Assembly (NCBI GenBank): GCA_003635265.1
Contig: PYIZ01000034.1
Span: forward strand, 1-64,000
DNA length: 64,000 nucleotides
Reading direction: 5' to 3'
Source of the DNA: Candidatus Poribacteria bacterium
Lineage (GTDB): Bacteria > Poribacteria > WGA-4E > PCPOR2b
The notes beneath the pieces are model-generated. The model made no database searches, was not told the DNA's origin, and saw only the letters and a list, made by a program, of their open reading frames with translations. Shown here one piece after another: positions 43,948 to 52,617 of this stretch. The translations under genes were made by a program, and so were the position numbers. How positions within the stretch are numbered: the first letter of the stretch is position 1; every line of letters starts with the position of its first letter.

Positions 43948-45681
43948 CTACATCTGCCAACCTTGATGCCATTCGGACTCATGTCCAATCCCTTCTCGCG
44001 CCACAACAACATCAAGCAGATACGGTCGATTTTCTTTGAGGATACAATCAATTCCCCGCTTGAGTGCCGCCTCTAGTTCTGACGGATCAGTGACCCGTTC
44101 GCCATCCACCCCTTGAGATCGAGCGAGTCCAGCATAATCGATCGACGGTCCTCCGAGGAAGAGTCCGGGGTACTTGCCTTCCCGTACCATCTGACTGTCC
44201 GGCATTTCCCGTGCCCAGTTTATACGTACCACCTGATAGCTATCGTTGTTGGAAACAACTGTTAATACAGGGGTCTTGTAGCGAGCCATAGACCAGAATC
44301 CCGCCGCACTATAGGTAAGCGAGCCGTCGCCGATGCTAAGAACGACAGGTCTTTCGTCTCCAATCCCAATCTTCGCGCCAACTGCACCGCCGACTGCCCA
44401 ACCGAGCGAGCCACCACCGCCACCGAATCGCCACATCTGCTGATGTCCAAACGGCAGCAATGTTGTGCGGGCAGTCGGATTTTCGCCAATGATTATCGAG
44501 TCTTTTGGCAGGAGCGTCGCCATCTGTGCCTCAAGCAGACTGGGGTGAATAACTTCGTCGTCCGCATGTTCCCGTACCACCGCCTCCTCACGCTCCAACA
44601 GGAGTTTTGCGTAGGTTGAGACCTTGGCGCGTTGGTTGCGCCACAACTCAATGGTATCAACCCCGTACATACCGGATATTGCGTCACAAAGGGCAGGTAG
44701 GGTATCCTTTAGGTTGCATTGGGCAGCCAGATCGAGTGGATAGTGCCGTCCCATCAACGTTGGGTTGGGACCAATCTGCATCACAGTCGGTTCCTCCGCA
44801 GATCCATGCAGTCCTCGACAGCCGACCATGAACAGGAGATCGGGTTGCAGCCCTGTTACTTCGGAGAATCCCTTTTCCACTGGATAGCCGCCGCAGGACA
44901 GCGGATGATGCGTCGGGAAGTTTGCACTGGTTGCTCGGCTACTGAAAACCGGTGCACCGAGCAACTCTGCCAATTGCACTGCTTCGTCTTGTGCGTTCTG
45001 GTTCCAGACATCATCGCCGAACATCAATGCGGGACAACCACACTCACCAAGTTTTCGAGCAATCGCTTCAATTGTTTGGGGGCGTGCCGCTCCGGGACCT
45101 TCAATCTGATACCCGGCACCTTCTCCGATCTCCGCCTCAAGTCCTTCCTGCTGGAACAGATTCGCGTTTACCGAGATAAAAACTGGTCCCGTTGGTGGGT
45201 TCGTCGCCTCCCGCATCGCCCTCGCTGTTGCAACCGTAAGCGCCTCCGGCTGATAGCTCACTTGATAGGCACAACGCGCCTCTTTGGTCACGCCGCGCAT
45301 CAGTTCTGCCTGACTCAGTCCGGGGAAGGGTGTTAAGCCCCGGAAATCCTGGACCTCCATTGTCCAATCTCCAGCGATAACGACTACCGCCGAGCCAGCC
45401 ATCTGGGCGTTGTAGAGTTGCCCCGCCATCTGAAGGGAGCCGCCGGTCACGTGGGCAATAGCTACGCCTACCTTGCCGCTGGTGCGGGAGTATCCATCCG
45501 CCATGGCGGAGACCAGTCCCTCATGTTTTGCCATGGCAATCCTTAAATCCCCGTCTTCCGCAACCGCTGCAAAGAGTCCTGTTTCTGCTGAACCGGGGTT
45601 AGTAAAGAGATATTCGACCCCGCATTCCTTGAGCATCTTGACTAGGATCATTCCGCCTGTACCGCTAATTTTTTGTCGCAT
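43948..45681 (-). CDS. Thiamine-diphosphate-dependent enzyme (acetolactate synthase / benzoylformate decarboxylase family)
   Basis: 577 residues in the standard three-domain layout: Pyr domain with the cofactor-activating Glu54 (AKHEG), a central domain, and a PP domain with the ThDP motif GDGS (451-454) to Asn478-Asn479 (VSNND). It lacks the marks of a true IlvB and sits without a regulatory subunit gene, so a decarboxylase or carboligase of a 2-oxo acid is more likely. RBS GGAGG. First gene of a four-gene minus-strand run (TonB receptor 34 bp downstream). Confidence 0.85.
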   Translation of the reverse strand: MRQKISGTGGMILVKMLKECGVEYLFTNPGSAETGLFAAVAEDGDLRIAMAKHEGLVSAMADGYSRTSGKVGVAIAHVTGGSLQMAGQLYNAQMAGSAVVVIAGDWTMEVQDFRGLTPFPGLSQAELMRGVTKEARCAYQVSYQPEALTVATARAMREATNPPTGPVFISVNANLFQQEGLEAEIGEGAGYQIEGPGAARPQTIEAIARKLGECGCPALMFGDDVWNQNAQDEAVQLAELLGAPVFSSRATSANFPTHHPLSCGGYPVEKGFSEVTGLQPDLLFMVGCRGLHGSAEEPTVMQIGPNPTLMGRHYPLDLAAQCNLKDTLPALCDAISGMYGVDTIELWRNQRAKVSTYAKLLLEREEAVVREHADDEVIHPSLLEAQMATLLPKDSIIIGENPTARTTLLPFGHQQMWRFGGGGGSLGWAVGGAVGAKIGIGDERPVVLSIGDGSLTYSAAGFWSMARYKTPVLTVVSNNDSYQVVRINWAREMPDSQMVREGKYPGLFLGGPSIDYAGLARSQGVDGERVTDPSELEAALKRGIDCILKENRPYLLDVVVAREGIGHESEWHQGWQM

Positions 45682-45735
45682 TGAATCCTCCGGTGTGTAT
45701 GAAAATAGGTTTATGATTCGGCTTTAGTTTCGGGT

Positions 45736-45764
45736 ATCATAGCAAAGTCCATTCAATTCCGCAA
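45736..45764 (-). promoter_or_regulatory. Possible promoter of the TPP enzyme operon
   Basis: Minus-strand TATGAT (45736-45741) preceded by TTGC, with TTGCGG (45759-45764) at 17 bp. Moderate fit. Confidence 0.4.
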
Positions 45765-45936
45765 CGAAAAAGTCGTCCGTTCCATAGAGAGCTTTCCGGC
45801 ATAAAATACACCGAACAAATTTTAATCCCTTTTCGCTGCAATAATCAGTTATAATGGAAGGCATCTCAATTAATCTAATCGTCAATCTTTTTTAGGCTTG
45901 GAAGAACTTTTCAATTTGGTAAGGAGTTCATCAGAC

Positions 45937-46788
45937 ATGAAATTAATTCTTAGCAGGAAGGGATTTGATTCGCAGTCGGGCGGTTGTCCCAGTCCTATTT
46001 TCCCTGACGGTACACTTTACTCTCTACCGATACCTTATGACCCGTCCGAAATTACCTACGGAGATCTATGGCATGGTGACACAAATATCGGAGAAATGGT
46101 CGAAGATCTTACCGACAAAAACATTAAGCGAGATCGCTATGCCCATTTAGATCCAGATATCAATTATGCAGCTTACCCGCGTCAGGAAGGTTGGCGCCCC
46201 TTGTTTGGTCAATCGGGCGCTGCCCAAGGTCATCTAGGCAACCAAGGCGTACGCATCGGAGATCTGTTCCTATTTTTCGGTCTCTTCCAGGAGATTGAGA
46301 AAACTTCTAGCGGGTGGCGCTTCGTCAAAGATGCGCCTAGGCAACATATCCTGTGGGGTTGGCTTCAGATTGGGGAAATTCACAAGGTCGATGAACTAGC
46401 GAAAGATGAGCTTCCATGGTCGCGCTACCATCCACACAGGCATCCCTCACGAAAAAGAGTTTCTCGCAACACGCTGTATGTTGCGTCCGACAGGTTAAAC
46501 TTGGATTCTAGCCTCGAAAGCGCAGGCTGTTTTACGAAGTTTCACGAACAGCTAGTGCTCACGAATCCAATGGGGTCAGGGGTAACAGATTGGCGATTGC
46601 CTCGGTGTTTTAATCCTGATAATGGCAAGACACCATTAAGCTATCATGGGAATTGTAACTGGAAATCTAAGGATGAATACGTTTATCTGCAGCGCAGTGG
46701 ACCCGGACAGGAATTTGTCTTGGATCTAGATCAATACCCAAGTGTAACAGATTGGCTCGTGGAATCTATCTTTACTCATGACCGCTGA
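45937..46788 (+). CDS. Nmad3-like protein (nucleotide modification associated domain)
   Basis: 283 residues from the ATG at 45937 (AAGGAG upstream; the frame opens at 45898). The start MKLILSRKGFDSQSGG, then PSPIFPDGTLYSLPIP, HLDPDINYA and QGHLGNQGVRIGDLFLFFG match what I recall of Nmad3, a domain first noted in gene clusters predicted to modify DNA or nucleotides. C-terminal segments HPHRHPSRK and GNCNWKSKDEYVYLQRSGPGQEF are consistent. Biochemical role is unproven. Here the gene stands alone, with a TATAAT at 45850-45855 upstream and no methylase, glycosyltransferase or phage gene beside it. Confidence 0.65.
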   Translation: MKLILSRKGFDSQSGGCPSPIFPDGTLYSLPIPYDPSEITYGDLWHGDTNIGEMVEDLTDKNIKRDRYAHLDPDINYAAYPRQEGWRPLFGQSGAAQGHLGNQGVRIGDLFLFFGLFQEIEKTSSGWRFVKDAPRQHILWGWLQIGEIHKVDELAKDELPWSRYHPHRHPSRKRVSRNTLYVASDRLNLDSSLESAGCFTKFHEQLVLTNPMGSGVTDWRLPRCFNPDNGKTPLSYHGNCNWKSKDEYVYLQRSGPGQEFVLDLDQYPSVTDWLVESIFTHDR

Positions 46789-46840
46789 ACTTGCGAAATT
46801 CACATCTACTGTACGGTCAAAATTATGAACGAGGAGAAAT

Positions 46841-47623
46841 ATGAGAAATAGCAAAACCCTGAAGAAAATCCACCAAAACCGATGCGCGCGTGTGTGTGGC
46901 TTGGGACACTACCTGCCGTTCTTTGTGCGTTATGCTGCCCATTTTGGCTACGATGTCATTTGGCTGGACCTGGAGCACCGGGCGATGACCGATCGTGAGG
47001 TGCAAAGCCTGTTAGGCTTATGCTATCACAACGATATAGACTGCATGGTGCGACCTCCCACTCAGGAACGGACGCGGCTCTATCGCTACTTTGAAGATGG
47101 CGCGACCGGTTTGATGATGCCGTTGATCTCAGATGCGGAGGAAGCCCAGCACATTGTGAACGCTGTGAAATTTCCGCCTGTGGGCAATCGTGGCATGGAC
47201 GGCGCAGGTCTGGATGGCGATTTCGGTCTTGGGGTGTGGCGTCCGGACAGCACCTATACCGATGACGCCAATCGAGAGACTTTCATCACGGTTCAAATCG
47301 AGACGCCGAAGGCACTTGAGAACGTCGAAGAGATCGCGGCGGTACAGGGAGTAGATGCACTCTTTGTTGGTCCGGGAGATCTTGGACTACGCCTGAGCCA
47401 TTGTGAAGGTGAGGAGAAGATTAGCCTTGATGAAGCCATCGCCCACGTCGCTGATGTAGCCAGAAGACATGGCATAGCTTGGGGTATTCCCGCTGGGACA
47501 CCTGAACTGATTAAACAGTACCGCGCAATGGGAGCGCAGTTGCTGGCTTACGGCGGAGATTTCTCATTGACGGCTGTGTTAGAACGCAGTAACCAAGATT
47601 TTGACGAAGCACTAGGAGAGTGA
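46841..47623 (+). CDS. HpcH/HpaI-family aldolase (copy 2)
   Basis: 260 residues. Motifs: VIWLDLEHRAM (His analogous to the HpaI catalytic base), GATGLMMPLI, a metal-binding Glu in VQIETPKALENVEE and Asp in FVGPGDLGLR. A retro-aldol enzyme for 2-oxo-hydroxy acids yielding pyruvate. RBS GAGGAG. It is followed by a Gfo/Idh/MocA dehydrogenase, so the pair may belong to sugar-acid catabolism. Sequence differs clearly from the 22151 copy; they are distant paralogues. Confidence 0.85.
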   Translation: MRNSKTLKKIHQNRCARVCGLGHYLPFFVRYAAHFGYDVIWLDLEHRAMTDREVQSLLGLCYHNDIDCMVRPPTQERTRLYRYFEDGATGLMMPLISDAEEAQHIVNAVKFPPVGNRGMDGAGLDGDFGLGVWRPDSTYTDDANRETFITVQIETPKALENVEEIAAVQGVDALFVGPGDLGLRLSHCEGEEKISLDEAIAHVADVARRHGIAWGIPAGTPELIKQYRAMGAQLLAYGGDFSLTAVLERSNQDFDEALGE

Positions 47624-47710
47624 TTTATGGTGGCCCTTAGAATTACTGAGACACTCTAAATCCGGTGCGGTTAGGAAACCGCACCTACCGGGGACGAAAA
47701 GGAGGCAATC

Positions 47711-48784
47711 ATGGCTATACCGACAATTCATGTGGGCTGTACCCACTTCGCGCGTGGACGGCTTCAGGCGTTAGTCAACTGCAAGGGATTTTATCCTGTC
47801 GCCTGTGTGGATATCAACCTCGACGCAGCGCAAGAAGGGCTAGAATCTTTGGAGGGCGATCTACCTGAAGGACTTGGTAACCGGATTTATACAACAATTA
47901 CCGAAGCGCGGGAGAGACATCATGCGGAGGTGTGCCTCATCTACGCTTCAACGCCGGTGCACGCAAAGCTAGTCGTCGAAAGTCTGAATCTTGGGCTGCA
48001 TACGCTTTGTGTCAAACCGATTGCGACAACGCCGGATGAGTTTCGGGAAATTATCAGAGTTCGCAAGGCACATCCCGATCTGATGCTAGTACAAGGACAG
48101 AATAAACGCTGGAATCCCGCCGCTTCCAAGATGCGCGAATGGCTGCGCGGATCGGATGGGATCGGCGAAATGCTTGGCGGAGAGTGTCGATTCTGGATTC
48201 GGCAAAATCTCTGGCGAGCGGACAACTCACTCTACCCGGACGCTTACGTTGAAGGGATCTTCTTTCACGCTGCCACAGCGCATCAACTCGATCAACTCGT
48301 CGCCGCGAAAGGACTTCCGAGGTATGTGACAGCATGTGTCCACCAACGGGAAGATCATGAAATTGCGCGGACCGGCGTTTGGGGAACAGCCGGGGGTCAG
48401 GCACTTCTGGAATACCCAAACGGTGCGCCTTTCTGCTATACGGGAACAAACGCCTCCCATGCAAACCCATTTGGTTGGAGCGGTCACTGGACATTTCATG
48501 GGGAAAATGGAGATATTCGACGGGATGCGGGGCATCTCCAACTCTTCCGTAAGGGGGAATGTGTCGAAGATTGCCAACTTCAAGACCTCCATCCCGGACT
48601 CATTGAAGATGATCGTCTTCAGTTCGATGCTTTCGCTGATGCCCTCTCCACCGGCAAAAATCAGGAGTGGTTACAGGAAACCACATTGGGAACGTGGATA
48701 TTGATGGAGGCGTGTAACAGGTCAGCGCGGACGGGAACTCGTGTAGATGTCGAACGCTTGCGTGCGGAGTTGATGGATCTTTAG
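47711..48784 (+). CDS. Gfo/Idh/MocA-family oxidoreductase
   Basis: 357 residues: N-terminal Rossmann fold (VGCTHFARGRLQAL, then ACVDINLDAA near 30-40), the family Lys in LCVKPIATTPDEF (about 97-109), and the C-terminal alpha/beta domain with FHAATAHQLDQL (His as potential catalytic residue). NAD(P)-dependent oxidation of a sugar, inositol or sugar derivative is expected; substrate unknown. The ATG follows GGAGG. Probably acts with the upstream aldolase; it ends 39 bp before a convergent gene. Confidence 0.85.
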   Translation: MAIPTIHVGCTHFARGRLQALVNCKGFYPVACVDINLDAAQEGLESLEGDLPEGLGNRIYTTITEARERHHAEVCLIYASTPVHAKLVVESLNLGLHTLCVKPIATTPDEFREIIRVRKAHPDLMLVQGQNKRWNPAASKMREWLRGSDGIGEMLGGECRFWIRQNLWRADNSLYPDAYVEGIFFHAATAHQLDQLVAAKGLPRYVTACVHQREDHEIARTGVWGTAGGQALLEYPNGAPFCYTGTNASHANPFGWSGHWTFHGENGDIRRDAGHLQLFRKGECVEDCQLQDLHPGLIEDDRLQFDAFADALSTGKNQEWLQETTLGTWILMEACNRSARTGTRVDVERLRAELMDL

Positions 48785-48823
48785 CGGGAATTCTTGTCGT
48801 CCCCTGTTGGATCTTCAAGCGAC

Positions 48824-49861
48824 TCACACCAGCGATATCGAAGCGAGGTAAACATTGGAACCGTGATTATCCCCCGGCGCGTATTCGTGGGATGAGTAGT
48901 ACGCGATAAGCACCTGGTTGTCACTGATGGGAAGAATCCCGCCGTAGCCGGTGTCTCCGCCACTAGGAAGGACTGTATGCAGACGAATATCGCCGTCCTC
49001 GTATAAGAACACCCCAGTTCTGAGTTGGCTCTGGTCGTGGTCGCTGAACTTATCGTTGAAGCGATTCTCTGTGGCGCGGACACCTTCATTGGCGAAACTT
49101 CTACCGGTGACGATAACATGCTCGCCGACTCTGGCGATGGCTGAACCGTAGCAACGGGATTCGCGGGAAAGGGTGCGTTCCCACTGATCATAAGGTGGTT
49201 CTGAGGTGGAGAGCAGAGCACAGTGTCCCCGTGCTCGTGTGACCGCTAACAGGCGGCCATCGTCAAAGAAACAGAGGGATGTTTCGCTGGGCGCCGGTGT
49301 GCCAAAGTAGATACCTGTTGTATCGTAATACGCTGGTTCCTCCGACCCGTGGACGATCTCCGTGACCCATTCCCATCGTTCGCCGTCAACCGAAGTAAGG
49401 AGATCAACTGAATTGTGGTTTCCGAGCGGTGCATGTCCAACTGTATCACATGCCACGTAATAGCGCCCCTCAAACTCAGTTGGATGCCAAAAGTCGTGAT
49501 CTCTGAGAAAGCATCTCTTCGGTCCCGCCCAAGTCGTTCCGTCCGTCGTCCACGTTACCACCTGCTGAGATGGAAAACCGAAGTCGGAATCTCCTATGCC
49601 TTCCTTCACCCCATACAACAGTAGTTTGTCACCGACAGGGAGCAAGTTCGGGTCTATTGTCTTTCTTCCAATGGCAATCTGGGAGGTCCAATTCTCTAGG
49701 TCAGTGGAAGCACATATCCTGATTTGAGAGTCCTCGGTTCCGTGACCTGTTCCATCAACGAAACAGATATAGTATACCCCTTTCCATTGCACCATGTTTC
49801 CAACGTGCCAGCCTCTACCGTTACTATAAACCGTTTTCACCCAATTCACGTCTATTTTCAT
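48824..49861 (-). CDS. Sialidase / GH43-like beta-propeller protein
   Basis: 345 residues, soluble with no signal peptide. Repeated blade motifs such as ASTDLENWTSQIAIG, WTTDGTTWAG and LTSVDGERWEWV (Asp-box-like S-x-D-x-x-x-W) indicate a five- or six-bladed propeller of the sialidase/GH43/GH32 type. Catalytic acids are not certain from inspection (candidates Asp35 and Glu43 near VDGTGHGTEDSQ). Likely binds or cleaves a glycan, in line with the neighbouring aldolase and Gfo/Idh genes. RBS is weak. Confidence 0.7.
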   Translation of the reverse strand: MKIDVNWVKTVYSNGRGWHVGNMVQWKGVYYICFVDGTGHGTEDSQIRICASTDLENWTSQIAIGRKTIDPNLLPVGDKLLLYGVKEGIGDSDFGFPSQQVVTWTTDGTTWAGPKRCFLRDHDFWHPTEFEGRYYVACDTVGHAPLGNHNSVDLLTSVDGERWEWVTEIVHGSEEPAYYDTTGIYFGTPAPSETSLCFFDDGRLLAVTRARGHCALLSTSEPPYDQWERTLSRESRCYGSAIARVGEHVIVTGRSFANEGVRATENRFNDKFSDHDQSQLRTGVFLYEDGDIRLHTVLPSGGDTGYGGILPISDNQVLIAYYSSHEYAPGDNHGSNVYLASISLV

Positions 49862-50173
49862 GATTAGTTTCTCTCTGTAATTCGGGTGTGTTGATATTTC
49901 GTTGTGTGACTTCCGGAAATCCTGTAATCAGGGGACTATTTTGCCCAAAAGCCGGCGATTATTCTAAATCGCCTCAAGCTGCTTTGGATCCCAATCTTAT
50001 CGGAAGCACATTTGGATTGGCTTCATACGTCGAATGTCAGCAGAGCCTAGTAACTCAAGTTACACATTGCCACTTATTGACAACTTGAGGGTTGGATTCT
50101 ATTTGACAAAAGCCCTTTCGTCGCATACAATAAATAGGCACTTGATTATAATTCAAAAGGAGGTGTAACCCAA
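49862..50173. other. Intergenic region with two hairpins and a promoter
   Basis: 312 bases. A 7-bp hairpin (GGCGATT/AATCGCC, 49954-49973) and a longer-loop 8-bp inverted repeat (CTCAAGTT at 50054-50061, AACTTGAG at 50082-50089) precede the promoter at 50103-50131. The inverted repeat just upstream of the -35 could be an operator. No gene is supported here. Confidence 0.55.
50103..50131 (+). promoter_or_regulatory. Consensus sigma70 promoter of the HMA selenoprotein gene
   Basis: TTGACA (50103-50108) and TACAAT (50126-50131) at exactly 17 bp, about 43 bp before the ATG. One of the best promoter matches in the window, suggesting strong expression. Confidence 0.75.
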
Positions 50174-50557
50174 ATGCGAATATTAAAACTGACACTAATT
50201 TGCTGCGTCGCAATTCTACTTGCTATCGGCTGTGCTTCAGAGAAACAGATGGAAAAGGCGGCTGAAACAGCAGCCCCCGCAGCGACAGAAACTGAAACTG
50301 CTGCAAGTACCGATATGTCTGAAGCAGCACCGGCGGCTCACGAACAGATTACGTTAAACGTTGATGGGATGACGTGAGGTGGGTGTGTAGCCCAAGTGCG
50401 GTCCGCACTTACAAAGGTTCCCGGCGTGATTAGTGCCGATGTTTCGCAAGCAGATGGTACAGCCATCGTTAAGCTCGAAAAAGGCAAAGCCACTGGTGTC
50501 CAATTGGCCGATGCTGTTACAAAAGCAGGTTTCGACGCGAAAGAAGCAACAAATTAG
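50174..50557 (+). CDS. Predicted selenoprotein: HMA metal-binding lipoprotein with in-frame TGA (Sec68)
   Basis: 127 residues if TGA at 50375-50377 is read through. Residues 1-20 form a lipoprotein signal (LLAIGC lipobox, lipidated Cys20), 21-58 an Ala/Thr/Glu-rich linker, and about 59-127 a heavy-metal-associated (MerP/CopZ-type) domain. The motif, normally GMTCxxC, reads GMT-TGA-GGC, so selenocysteine would replace the first metal-binding Cys. After the TGA the frame stays open for 59 codons with clear HMA features (VRSALTKVPGV, ATGVQLADAVTKAGFDA) and ends at TAG. A SECIS-like hairpin starts 16 nt after the TGA. RBS AAAGGAGGTG. The protein would sit in the periplasm, tethered to a membrane, binding Hg, Cu or another soft metal. 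The alternative is a nonsense mutation in a Cys codon. Confidence 0.8.
50394..50410 (+). promoter_or_regulatory. Bacterial SECIS-like hairpin
   Basis: AAGTGCGGTCCGCACTT folds into a perfect 7-bp stem whose apical part is GGTCC, placing GGU (50400-50402) at the tip, as in E. coli fdhF. The GGU lies 22 nt after the TGA, within the 16-37 nt range usual for bacterial SECIS. It would recruit SelB with Sec-tRNA. Confidence 0.7.
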
Positions 50558-50580
50558 TCAATTCCTACGGTCATAACCTG

Positions 50581-50620
50581 AACGGAAGGTGTCGAATTAA
50601 TGAACTGATACCTTCCGTTT
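50581..50620 (+). terminator. Rho-independent terminator-like hairpin after the selenoprotein gene
   Basis: AACGGAAGGT (50581-50590) pairs with ACCTTCCGTT (50610-50619), 10 bp, with a 19-nt loop and a short T run. Placed between two convergent genes. The T-tract is brief, so efficiency is uncertain. Confidence 0.55.
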
Positions 50621-50686
50621 CCCCACTTCTTGCTTCCTACCCCTACAACATCACTCGGTGATTCCTCAATGAAATCTACCATCGAA

Positions 50687-52531
50687 TCACTGCATTCCTC
50701 CCATTTGCTGCAGGCTGATAATCATAACGATGATTTCCCTAAAATCCCCAAGCGAGATAAATAGTTCTCCTGCAACTCCCTGATCTCGATTTTGGCTGGC
50801 AATACCGATGCTGTAGGTTTCAGGAATGTTCACCAAAAACATCTGGACCATGCCGATGTTCGGATCCATTTGCGCGAAAATCTGTACTAGATTCTTGACC
50901 GCAGTGATAGGTGAAAGCGCAAAGAACATATTGTTTTTCAAAGTCAATGCGCCGGTCAGTTTGGCGTAGCCTGCCCCTTGATCAAACCCCGCCCCCATAC
51001 CTGCCATTCGGTCTATGGTGTTTTTGACTGGTTGGGCGTTACCCGCCATTGCGTAGAGCATTTTTCCACCATTGATAGCATAGTAGATATTCCACTGCTC
51101 TGGTGCAACACCTTCCATTCCAGGCGGAAGTTCAGCGAAAAGGGCGTCGATATTTGGCATAATGTAACTTTTAATCTCCACGCCGTTATATATCTCAGAA
51201 GGACCTGCAGACACATCACTGTACATGCCAGCGATTTCCTGCGTGCCGCCCATCGCTTGCATCAGGCCCATGGTCGCTCCCAAATATTCGGTGAAATCAT
51301 TCTCCATGTAGGCTTTAACCCGAGCTTCGTCGGTCACATCATAGATGTAGAAAAAGTCAGGCATCAGGCTACTTCCAAAATTAAGGGAAAAAGCGAACTC
51401 ATCTCCCAAGCCTGCGTAGAAACCTTTCGCGGCTTCAGTCAGTGCCGCGGTTGCTTCCTCAATCTTCGCCGTATCCGCGTTCGAACCCGAAGGGATAATT
51501 AACTGCATCATTGCCTGCGTAAGCTCAATGAGCATCTCCTTCTGAAATTGCATTTCGCCGTTGAGAAACGCATTTTGAGGCAGGTGTTTGAGGTGTGTCA
51601 ACTCCCCGGGCATTTGACTAATATATGTTTGAATTTCGCTATCCCCTTTAAATTTGAGGAATGGGGAAATCTGGAGGTCGGTACCGTTGAGCTGCACGGT
51701 AAGACTCAAGGTTTTTGATTGATCCAGCAACCATAGACCGCCGTCAATTACACTCTCAGCCTGCCCTAAGCCGCTACTGAGTTCTGGATCCGTTTCGGCA
51801 CTTGCCTTCATGTCTGTCTTTAACTCTTCCGCTTTTTCGGTCAGCGTGGGACGGAGGGCATCCGCAATCGCATCCATTGCAAAATAAGCAACCACATCAT
51901 TTGTGCCAGACGTGGTATCCAGTTTGAGCGATTGGAAGTCGGTGGTGTCCGCAATTGAGGGCATTGCTTTTTTCTGAGTATCAATGACCTTCTCGCAGAC
52001 CGCCGCTGAACCTGAATAGACCATCACATCGTCCATCAGAACAAATGCCCCCTCTTCACCCGTAGTATAATACGTTACACCGTTATGGGTGAAAGAGCTA
52101 CTGCCTTCCGCTTCCATTTCGATTAGCTGTTTAACGCTGTCCGCATCTTTAACGTGAACCGCAGCAGAATACATCAACGGATTCACACCGGAGAGAAACA
52201 CGGCGAAGTTTCTCTGCAGATCCAAACCGAGTTCCTCCAATTCTTCCAGCGTCTCAAAACCTGCGCCAAAGGTCTCAGCTAATATCTGAGCGGGCACTTC
52301 TTGCGGTGGATCTGTAGGAATCAGTTCTGCCATAAGTGCGTTAATTTCGTCATTGAGTCCTAGTAAGCTGGGTATGTAAATCACCCCAACGGTGTCTTGG
52401 GGGATGATATTCAAAACACTGTCAGGCGCAACATCGGGAGCCGCCATTATTTCTTTCCCGCTGTAACTGAACACCATCATACTAGTCAGCAAGATTAGAG
52501 TTAGGGTAATTAAACGACAGGACACTTTCAT
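50687..52531 (-). CDS. Exported protein of unknown function (DUF3352-like)
   Basis: 614 residues with a Sec signal peptide (MKVSCRLITLTLILLTSMMV; cleavage near residue 30, before APDVAPDSV). The mature part begins VLNIIPQDTVGVIYIPSL and has AAVHVKDADSVKQLI and GVTYYTTGEEGAFVLMDD motifs that resemble DUF3352-type proteins (predicted exported solute or stress proteins of unknown role). Long helical insertions follow. No catalytic motif seen. RBS AAGGAG. Convergent with the selenoprotein gene; no operon. Confidence 0.7.
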   Translation of the reverse strand: MKVSCRLITLTLILLTSMMVFSYSGKEIMAAPDVAPDSVLNIIPQDTVGVIYIPSLLGLNDEINALMAELIPTDPPQEVPAQILAETFGAGFETLEELEELGLDLQRNFAVFLSGVNPLMYSAAVHVKDADSVKQLIEMEAEGSSSFTHNGVTYYTTGEEGAFVLMDDVMVYSGSAAVCEKVIDTQKKAMPSIADTTDFQSLKLDTTSGTNDVVAYFAMDAIADALRPTLTEKAEELKTDMKASAETDPELSSGLGQAESVIDGGLWLLDQSKTLSLTVQLNGTDLQISPFLKFKGDSEIQTYISQMPGELTHLKHLPQNAFLNGEMQFQKEMLIELTQAMMQLIIPSGSNADTAKIEEATAALTEAAKGFYAGLGDEFAFSLNFGSSLMPDFFYIYDVTDEARVKAYMENDFTEYLGATMGLMQAMGGTQEIAGMYSDVSAGPSEIYNGVEIKSYIMPNIDALFAELPPGMEGVAPEQWNIYYAINGGKMLYAMAGNAQPVKNTIDRMAGMGAGFDQGAGYAKLTGALTLKNNMFFALSPITAVKNLVQIFAQMDPNIGMVQMFLVNIPETYSIGIASQNRDQGVAGELFISLGDFREIIVMIISLQQMGGMQ

Positions 52532-52617
52532 AATTTACTTCTCCTTTGTAAAGGTAAGTTGGTAGGTATATAGAACGGATTTTAGCACCGTGCTGTATTA
52601 CGATTGATTTGAGAAAT

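Noticed and set aside
44719-45336. Open frame of 205 codons antisense to the TPP enzyme
   Set aside because: No domain, odd composition and full overlap with a conserved gene.
50174-50377. Reading the 67-codon frame as a complete short lipoprotein
   Set aside because: It stops in the middle of the GMTCxxC motif, and the next 59 codons complete an HMA domain; a natural protein end there is implausible.
50375-50377. TGA reassigned to an amino acid genome-wide
   Set aside because: Many complete genes in the window end at TGA (for example at 2371, 16838, 20121) without domain continuation, so TGA is a normal stop here.
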